From Bacillota bacterium (GTDB taxonomy: Bacteria; Bacillota; Clostridia; Lachnospirales; Lachnospiraceae), in the NCBI GenBank assembly GCA_023437885.1, contig JAEZFH010000013.1, positions 1 through 9,887 of the forward strand: a stretch of DNA of 9,887 nucleotides, written 5' to 3'. Below are positions 5,402-9,887 of this stretch, piece by piece. The translations under genes and the position numbers were made by a program. How positions within the stretch are numbered: the first letter of the stretch is position 1; every line of letters starts with the position of its first letter. Under the pieces are notes generated by a model. That model was not told the origin of the DNA. It saw only the letters and a program-made list of their open reading frames with translations, and ran no database searches.

Positions 5402-6571
5402 TTATTTCTTTTTCGCAATCGACGACAAACGTGTTGTACAGGCAAGCAGACCCACACCAAAGATCAAAAGTATATAAGGCATCAACGAAAAGGAAACGTG
5501 CGCAAATAGCTGACCAAACAAAGGCGGCATTAACGTGGTTCCGGTATAGGCAAACGCCATCTGCAGCCCCATTGCCGCTTGCGCATTTTCTTTACCAAAA
5601 TAGACAGGTGTTTGATGCAGCATGGACGGAAAAATTGGCGCAAGCCCCAAACCAATAATAATTAGTGCAACTATCGTAACTGGGAGAGGCAGAGGCAGAA
5701 GCATTAAAATCACGCCTGCGATGATGAGTATACCGCCTATGCGTATCAGAGCTTCATTGCTCAACTTGATTGAAATAAAACCGCTCAGCATACGCCCGGC
5801 CGTAATCCCCAAAAAGAACAGCGAGACCCATCCTGCCGAGCTTTCAGGCAGGGTGTTCTTTATCTTCACAAGGTAGCTTGCTCCCCACAACATGACAGAG
5901 GCTTCCATTGATGTGTATAGGAAAAATGTCACCATAGCTAAGACAGCACCCTTTGTCCTAAATGGAGAGAAGGGTACATGCTTTCCTTGGGCAGTCCTGG
6001 CTTCCCCAATACATTCGCCGGATGGGCTTTCATATTTTTTCCACATAGGAAGGGAGAACAAAAGCAATACAACCAAACCATATTGAATCATTGAAATACT
6101 GGAATACCCGCTTCTCCAAGGATGACCCAGCTGTGTTAAAGCCGAAACCAGAACCGGTCCAAGCATGGCTCCGACACCCCAAAAGCAGTGCAGCCAGTTC
6201 ATATGCTTTGCGGCGTAGTGCTCAGCAACAAATTCATTTAGCCCAGAATCCACTGCTCCGGCTCCAAGGCCCAGTGGAATAGCACAGGCCAACAGCCAAA
6301 AAAATGAAGGGGATACAGAGAATCCCAAGAGTGCAAGGGCCGTCATTGCAACACTCACCACTGTAACCTTTCCTGTTCCATACCTTCGAATCAAGCGATG
6401 GGAGAATAAACTGGAAACAATTGTGCCGCCTGAAACAATCATAGAAACAAACCCTGCGTTCCCAATCGGAACCCCAAACTCCATATTCATCATAGGCCAT
6501 GAGGAACCGAGCAGGGAGTCGGGCAGACCTAAACTAATAAATGCCAGGTAAATCAATGCTAAAAAAATCAT
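5402..6571 (-). CDS. Major facilitator superfamily (MFS) permease
   Basis: A 389-residue integral membrane transporter with about 12 hydrophobic segments, the normal MFS size. The N-terminal LGLPDSLLGSSWP (14-26) and the basic loop RLIRRYGTGKV (59-69) after the second helix resemble sugar-type MFS proteins in Firmicutes. A loop near residues 175-205 is more polar and separates the two six-helix halves. Its ATG overlaps the stop of the ROK regulator gene as ATGA, and AGAGGAG lies 7 bases upstream inside that gene, so translation is coupled. As the last gene of the PHP-ROK-MFS operon it probably carries the compound sensed by the regulator. Direction and substrate cannot be told; uptake of a carbohydrate-like solute is my inference from the ROK partner. 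Confidence 0.9.
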   Translation of the reverse strand: MIFLALIYLAFISLGLPDSLLGSSWPMMNMEFGVPIGNAGFVSMIVSGGTIVSSLFSHRLIRRYGTGKVTVVSVAMTALALLGFSVSPSFFWLLACAIPLGLGAGAVDSGLNEFVAEHYAAKHMNWLHCFWGVGAMLGPVLVSALTQLGHPWRSGYSSISMIQYGLVVLLLFSLPMWKKYESPSGECIGEARTAQGKHVPFSPFRTKGAVLAMVTFFLYTSMEASVMLWGASYLVKIKNTLPESSAGWVSLFFLGITAGRMLSGFISIKLSNEALIRIGGILIIAGVILMLLPLPLPVTIVALIIIGLGLAPIFPSMLHQTPVYFGKENAQAAMGLQMAFAYTGTTLMPPLFGQLFAHVSFSLMPYILLIFGVGLLACTTRLSSIAKKK

Positions 6572-7572
6572 ATCGTATCTCCTCTCACTCCTGACTGGTA
6601 TGCAGACACCGCCTGTGTCATTAGTCCGGCGATAATATCCGGATTCAAGTCACATTGATAAACAATCGACGGGTAAATACCTTGTAGGGCTAAGGTGGAA
6701 AGCTTCTGCTCAATTGCTTTCTTTACCTCTTCCGTAAAAAAATCACCGTACAAAACCACATGCTCCGGGTTTACAATACCACAGAAAACGCTAATCAACC
6801 CGGCGATCGCAGGTCCTATTTCCTGCGGCTTTTCATAGTTAATGGTAATCCAGTCGATCCCCAACGGTAATAAAAATACCTCCCCGGCGAAGCCAAACGC
6901 TCCTTTTAGGATTTTACCGTCAATTACAGTGCCTGCACCCGGGCCGAAATACTTTGGAAAGTAAATTCCGACCACAACAGAATCGTCTTCTATCCTTTTG
7001 CTATATCCAAATACCGCTGCATTCACATCATTCTCGATGATCGCTGGCAAATGGTACTTTCTTTGAAAATGCTCTGTGAAAGAGACTCCTTCCAATTCTT
7101 TATAATCATTGGTCAAAATCACACCGTCACGTGCCACGCCAGGCAGGGAAAAGGCCAAAATACTGATGTTCGGATAAGCACGCAGGGACAAATCCAGCAA
7201 AGCTTCAAAACTCGTAATCCGGATATCATCAAAGCACTGCTCCGTCTGCCATACCACCTCGCCATATAAATTCCCAACACAAGCGTGAATATAGTGCTTT
7301 CCCTCTCGTACCCGCGCCGAAAACACAAGCACATAAGCGTATTCCGCATTGAAGGTATAGGATTGGGACGGTCTGCCTCCGGTAGCAGAAAGCATTTCAC
7401 CAAGGATTACCTCTTTGCTATTCACAAAATAATTCAATAGATTTCCCACAGTCGCATAGCTAAGACCTGTTAACCCGGCTAAATCCTTAACTGTAGAGGA
7501 CTTACAGGAACTTAGCGCCCAAAGGACTGTTTGTGCATTACTTTGTTTCATATCTATCATGTTGATGCCCAT
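6568..7572 (-). CDS. ROK-family transcriptional regulator lacking the zinc-binding cysteines
   Basis: A 334-residue protein with an N-terminal winged helix (HTH at about 26-48: TVKDLAGLTGLSYATVGNLL) and a GGRP wing (64-67), followed by a ROK (NagC/XylR/Mlc-like) effector domain. ROK traits include FSLPGVARDGVI (140-151), ENDVNAA (179-185) and GAFGFAGEV (223-231). The phosphate motif DxGxT is absent near 80-90, as expected of a regulator without kinase activity. Unlike most ROK proteins it lacks the histidine after GE and the whole CxCGxxGCxE zinc motif, which also explains its shorter length. I start it at the ATG at 7572, with AGAGGTG 6 bases upstream; the in-frame GTG at 7581 falls within that site. 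It lies 22 bases after the PHP gene and overlaps the MFS gene by 4 bp. It probably represses its own operon. Confidence 0.88.
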   Translation of the reverse strand: MGINMIDMKQSNAQTVLWALSSCKSSTVKDLAGLTGLSYATVGNLLNYFVNSKEVILGEMLSATGGRPSQSYTFNAEYAYVLVFSARVREGKHYIHACVGNLYGEVVWQTEQCFDDIRITSFEALLDLSLRAYPNISILAFSLPGVARDGVILTNDYKELEGVSFTEHFQRKYHLPAIIENDVNAAVFGYSKRIEDDSVVVGIYFPKYFGPGAGTVIDGKILKGAFGFAGEVFLLPLGIDWITINYEKPQEIGPAIAGLISVFCGIVNPEHVVLYGDFFTEEVKKAIEQKLSTLALQGIYPSIVYQCDLNPDIIAGLMTQAVSAYQSGVRGDTI

Positions 7573-7594
7573 TAAATTCACCTCTCGTTTCAGC

Positions 7595-8464
7595 TCAGCC
7601 CAGTTTAATCATTGGCTTTGTTTTGCCGTGAAAATCGCTCCCGCGTGTAACAAATAAATCAAATTGCTTCGCCTTATTAAAAAACCACTGGGCAGTTTCA
7701 GGGCTGTGATAGCTGCTATAAGCCTCTATCCCCTTCAGACCCAAAGGAATCAATTGGTCGATCCTATGAAAATTACCTTTCAGATTCATTCCTGGATGAG
7801 CTAACACAGCTTTACCGCCGTTTTGGTGTATCATTTCAATTACATCTCTCATATCAGGAAATGTTATTTCAACGTAACAGGGCTTTCCCTGGGAACAGAA
7901 ATCCCAATAGAAATTGACATATGGGTTATCGCATCGGATGCCGCCCTCTCTGTAAGGACGCAAAATATCGCTTTCAAGATATTTTTCATCCTTCAACAAG
8001 ACTTCCGCAAAAGCCTCCCCGGTCCAATTTTCACTCCAATATCCTCCGGCAGTTACTGCTCTCAGTTCCGTATCGGTGAGTTCAAAGCCCATCCGGTTGA
8101 TCAGGCGAAGCCTTTCTTTTGATGTATGAGCACACTGCCTTCTCACATTTTGCTCTATGGCCTCAAAATCAGGACTTTCAAGATTGATTCCATAGCCGAG
8201 TACATGAAAATTGACATTTTCAAAGGTACAGTCGATTTCTATCGCCGGGTAATAATTGATATGTGCACCGTTAGCTTTTTCGATTGTTTCTTTGACCGCA
8301 ATCGCTTCCCGGGCTCCTTTTACACAGTTATGATCTGCGATAGCCATTATGGAAAGATCTGCGTCAATACACATTTGAATCAATGCAGAGGGTGTGTACT
8401 CACCATCCTCGCTGTAGCAGGAATGAATATGCAGGTCCATTGAATGAAATTCATTCATATCCAT
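7595..8464 (-). CDS. PHP-domain metal-dependent phosphoesterase
   Basis: A cytoplasmic hydrolase of the polymerase-and-histidinol-phosphatase family, whose members use two or three metal ions to cleave phosphomonoesters, nucleotides or cyclic phosphates. The 289 residues hold the full set of metal ligands: H12 and H14 in DLHIHSCYSEDG, D44-H45 in IADHN, E76 in PAIEID, H223 in LAHPG, and D277 with H279 in GSDFHG close to the C-terminus. A region between about 115 and 200, with GGYWSENWTGEAF, forms the insert seen in longer TrpH/YciV-type relatives. AGAAAGGAG lies 9 bases before the ATG. It is the first gene of a promoter-led operon with the ROK regulator and the MFS permease, so it likely processes the transported or derived compound. 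The substrate is unknown. Confidence 0.9.
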   Translation of the reverse strand: MDMNEFHSMDLHIHSCYSEDGEYTPSALIQMCIDADLSIMAIADHNCVKGAREAIAVKETIEKANGAHINYYPAIEIDCTFENVNFHVLGYGINLESPDFEAIEQNVRRQCAHTSKERLRLINRMGFELTDTELRAVTAGGYWSENWTGEAFAEVLLKDEKYLESDILRPYREGGIRCDNPYVNFYWDFCSQGKPCYVEITFPDMRDVIEMIHQNGGKAVLAHPGMNLKGNFHRIDQLIPLGLKGIEAYSSYHSPETAQWFFNKAKQFDLFVTRGSDFHGKTKPMIKLG

Positions 8465-8547
8465 AGATATGTTCTCCTTTCTATAAAGCAGTTAATGTTA
8501 CTAAATACTATAAACAATAAGATAGTCCACCCTTTTATTCGAAGTTA

Positions 8548-8565
8548 TTATAATAGTTATTATAA
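8548..8565. promoter_or_regulatory. Palindromic operator candidate for the ROK regulator
   Basis: TTATAATA and TATTATAA are perfect inverted arms around a 2-base spacer. The site also contains an 11-bp direct repeat (AGTTATTATAA) at 8543-8553 and 8555-8565. It begins at the predicted transcription start of the PHP-ROK-MFS operon, where a bound dimer would block polymerase. ROK repressors such as NagC and XylR use AT-rich palindromes of similar size. Assignment to this operon's own regulator is inferred from position and context. Confidence 0.6.
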
Positions 8566-8570
8566 CTCTA

Positions 8571-8599
8571 AATATAAGTATATATTAGAATTTTGTCAA
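8571..8599 (-). promoter_or_regulatory. Strong promoter of the PHP-ROK-MFS operon
   Basis: On the minus strand a perfect TTGACA (8599-8594) is followed after 17 bases by TATATT (8576-8571), 5 of 6 to consensus. The predicted start is near 8564, giving a leader of about 100 bases before the PHP ATG at 8464. The palindrome at 8548-8565 begins at the start site. The leader (8465-8564) shows no other structure I can support. Confidence 0.72.
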
Positions 8600-8660
8600 A
8601 GTCAACAGCTTCCTAAAGGTATTCGTTTTAAGGTGTCCGGCGTACCGGTGGATGTGAAGC

Positions 8661-8712
8661 AAACGATAAAACAAGCAAGGTACTCTACGGAATTAAATGT
8701 AGGGTGCCTTGC
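8661..8712 (-). terminator. Intrinsic terminator of the MATE transcript
   Basis: A 14-bp stem joins 8699-8712 and 8675-8688, with two wobble pairs and no mismatches, around a 10-base loop. On the minus strand it is followed by the T-rich run TTGTTTTATCGTTT (8674-8661). Orientation fits the leftward MATE gene, which ends about 215 bases earlier. It also insulates the PHP-ROK-MFS promoter located just beyond it. Confidence 0.8.
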
Positions 8713-8926
8713 CTATTGTTGATAATTGCATTGTTGCATATTTTTCTGGAATCTTTTCTCCTATCCGTTTCATTGTTGGCTTTTTCATTCTGATGGAATT
8801 ACTTCCTATAGAAAGTCTTCTCTAAGCAGCCAGATGGATCTTATTGAATCCTTCGTTGAGAAATGCTCAATCCTTTTTCACTCCAAATTCTCAGTGCGGC
8901 ATCTTCAGCCTTAATAGCGTATGCAT
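8713..8926 (-). other. Long 3' region between the MATE stop and its terminator
   Basis: These 214 bases lie between the MATE stop and the terminator and hold no gene I can support. A 31-codon minus-strand ORF (8788-8693) runs into the terminator stem without a good ribosome site. Another minus-strand frame stays open for about 33 codons past the MATE stop (reading LNAYAIKAEDAALRIW) but matches nothing I know. The region may be a transcribed tail or the remains of a lost small gene. Confidence 0.3.
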
Positions 8927-9887
8927 TCAGACCGTCTCTGTCATGTTCGCCCGTGTGAGATTCTTCATCCAGTTAAAACGGTTGATCTTAACTACTGCAA
9001 CAAAGCACTTTAATATCTGATCCGACTTCAAGCAGGCGAAAACCCACCATGCAGGTGCACCCAGCCACGCAGAGATCAGCGCCGATGGCAGCACTACACA
9101 AAATACGAAAATCGTATCGTTTTTGAATACAAACGATATATCTCCGCCGGACTTTACCAGTCCAAAAAGACAGGGCATCTGGTATCCGCTGCCGATAATG
9201 GTGATCGAAATAACACCGATCAAAAGAGCTGCTTCTCCCGCTGCCGCCTGGCTAATGCCGCCACCCAAAGCACCGGAATATAGTCCGATAAAGGGCCCTC
9301 GGAGAACTGCAACGAGTGCGCCGGAGAGTAGTCCTACGAACAGAAATATTACCTGCGTAGTTCGTGCATACTCCTTCATCAGCTCATATTTTCCTGCTCC
9401 GACCGTCTTACCGGTAATAATGCCTACCGCCGAAGCGAGACCGCCAATCGCAATGAAGGCCAGTGTACCCATGGTATTAGCGATGGACACCGCTGTAGCG
9501 ACGGATGCGTCGAAGAAATGCCCAAAGATGATGGAATTAACCATTACGTTCACACTCCATACCACCTCGCCCGCAATGAGCGGCAGGCCATACCGGATAT
9601 AATCGCCGCGGAGTGTCCGATCCGACTGCCGCAAGTCGACAATCTTCAAGTTCAGCTTTTTATCTCGAAGAAGCACATAAAATGCAATCGCAACCGTTTC
9701 GACCACCCGGCCCATCACGGTTGACAGTGCTGCCCCAAATACACCCCATCCCAGAACATAAATAAACAAGGCATTAAGGGCAACATCAAAGCAAAGAGAA
9801 ATCAAAGAAATCTTCATACCTATGGAAGGGGTTTCTACCGCACGCATGGAGCTGAGTAGCACCTGAGTAATGCATAAGAACAGATAA
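8927..9887 (-). CDS. MATE-family multidrug or metabolite efflux protein, 5' end outside window
   Basis: The frame is open from the right edge of the window to a TGA at 8929-8927 and gives 319 residues, the C-terminal two thirds of a typical 440-460 residue MATE transporter. These proteins export drugs or metabolites in exchange for Na+ or H+. Hydrophobic helices run throughout. Family-like segments include LLSSMRAVETPSIGMKIS near the left of the fragment, the small-residue helix LASAVGIITGKTVGAGK in the second half, and a C-terminal NWMKNLTR just after the last helix. A GTG at 9862 is not a true start, because the coding frame and homology continue upstream of it to the window edge. Its transcript ends at the hairpin at 8661-8712. 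The substrate is unknown. Confidence 0.9.
   Translation of the reverse strand, partial: YLFLCITQVLLSSMRAVETPSIGMKISLISLCFDVALNALFIYVLGWGVFGAALSTVMGRVVETVAIAFYVLLRDKKLNLKIVDLRQSDRTLRGDYIRYGLPLIAGEVVWSVNVMVNSIIFGHFFDASVATAVSIANTMGTLAFIAIGGLASAVGIITGKTVGAGKYELMKEYARTTQVIFLFVGLLSGALVAVLRGPFIGLYSGALGGGISQAAAGEAALLIGVISITIIGSGYQMPCLFGLVKSGGDISFVFKNDTIFVFCVVLPSALISAWLGAPAWWVFACLKSDQILKCFVAVVKINRFNWMKNLTRANMTETV

Noticed and set aside
8608..8722. Plus-strand frame reading QLPKGIRFKVSGVPVDVKQTIKQ
   Set aside because: It looks mildly coding but has no start with a ribosome site, overlaps the minus-strand terminator and matches nothing I recognise.
8693..8788. Minus-strand 31-codon ORF after the MATE gene
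   Set aside because: No convincing ribosome site, and it runs into the loop of the terminator hairpin, so it is unlikely to be a gene.

Overview
The window looks like chromosomal DNA from a low-to-moderate-GC Firmicute, most probably a Clostridia/Lachnospiraceae-type anaerobe. This rests on strong AGGAG-type Shine-Dalgarno sites, the use of TTG as well as ATG starts, sigma-A-like promoters with 17-bp spacers, and the look of the encoded proteins. The genus cannot be fixed from the sequence alone. There are no rRNA or tRNA genes, CRISPR arrays, transposases or phage genes.

Layout, left to right. (1) 1-498, minus: N-terminal half of an AEC-family permease, cut by the window edge. A 33-codon ORF with its own ribosome site lies just upstream, and a perfect 11-bp inverted repeat overlaps a candidate promoter. 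(2) About 700-1682, plus: the manganese exporter gene mntP behind a long leader. The leader holds a multi-stem structure resembling the yybP-ykoY manganese riboswitch, a clear intrinsic terminator, a 14-bp palindrome and four 16-bp tandem repeats. (3) 1788-2420, plus: a GNAT acetyltransferase with a good promoter. It is followed by a decayed, frameshifted fragment of an SDR/NAD-dependent epimerase gene (2436-2611). (4) 2640-3464, plus, and 3455-4111, minus: two HAD-superfamily hydrolases (Cof-type and subfamily I type) that converge and overlap by 10 bp. (5) 4112-4545: intergenic DNA with two 78-bp direct repeats, each able to form a hairpin. (6) 4546-5394, plus: an aldo/keto reductase with an intact catalytic tetrad. 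(7) 8464 down to 5402, minus: a three-gene operon encoding a PHP-domain phosphoesterase, a ROK-family regulator and an MFS permease. It is driven by a near-consensus promoter with a perfect AT-rich palindrome at the predicted transcription start. (8) 8927-9887, minus: C-terminal two thirds of a MATE efflux protein, followed by an intrinsic terminator at 8661-8712.

The best-supported gene partnership is the PHP-ROK-MFS operon. The regulator and permease genes overlap by 4 bp, the phosphoesterase gene sits 22 bp upstream, and the palindrome is where a ROK repressor would block transcription. I infer a small inducible uptake-and-processing module for an unknown, perhaps sugar-like or phosphorylated, compound. 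The mntP leader is the other well-developed regulatory unit. Most remaining genes are single housekeeping or stress functions. No clear new defence or biosynthetic system is visible.
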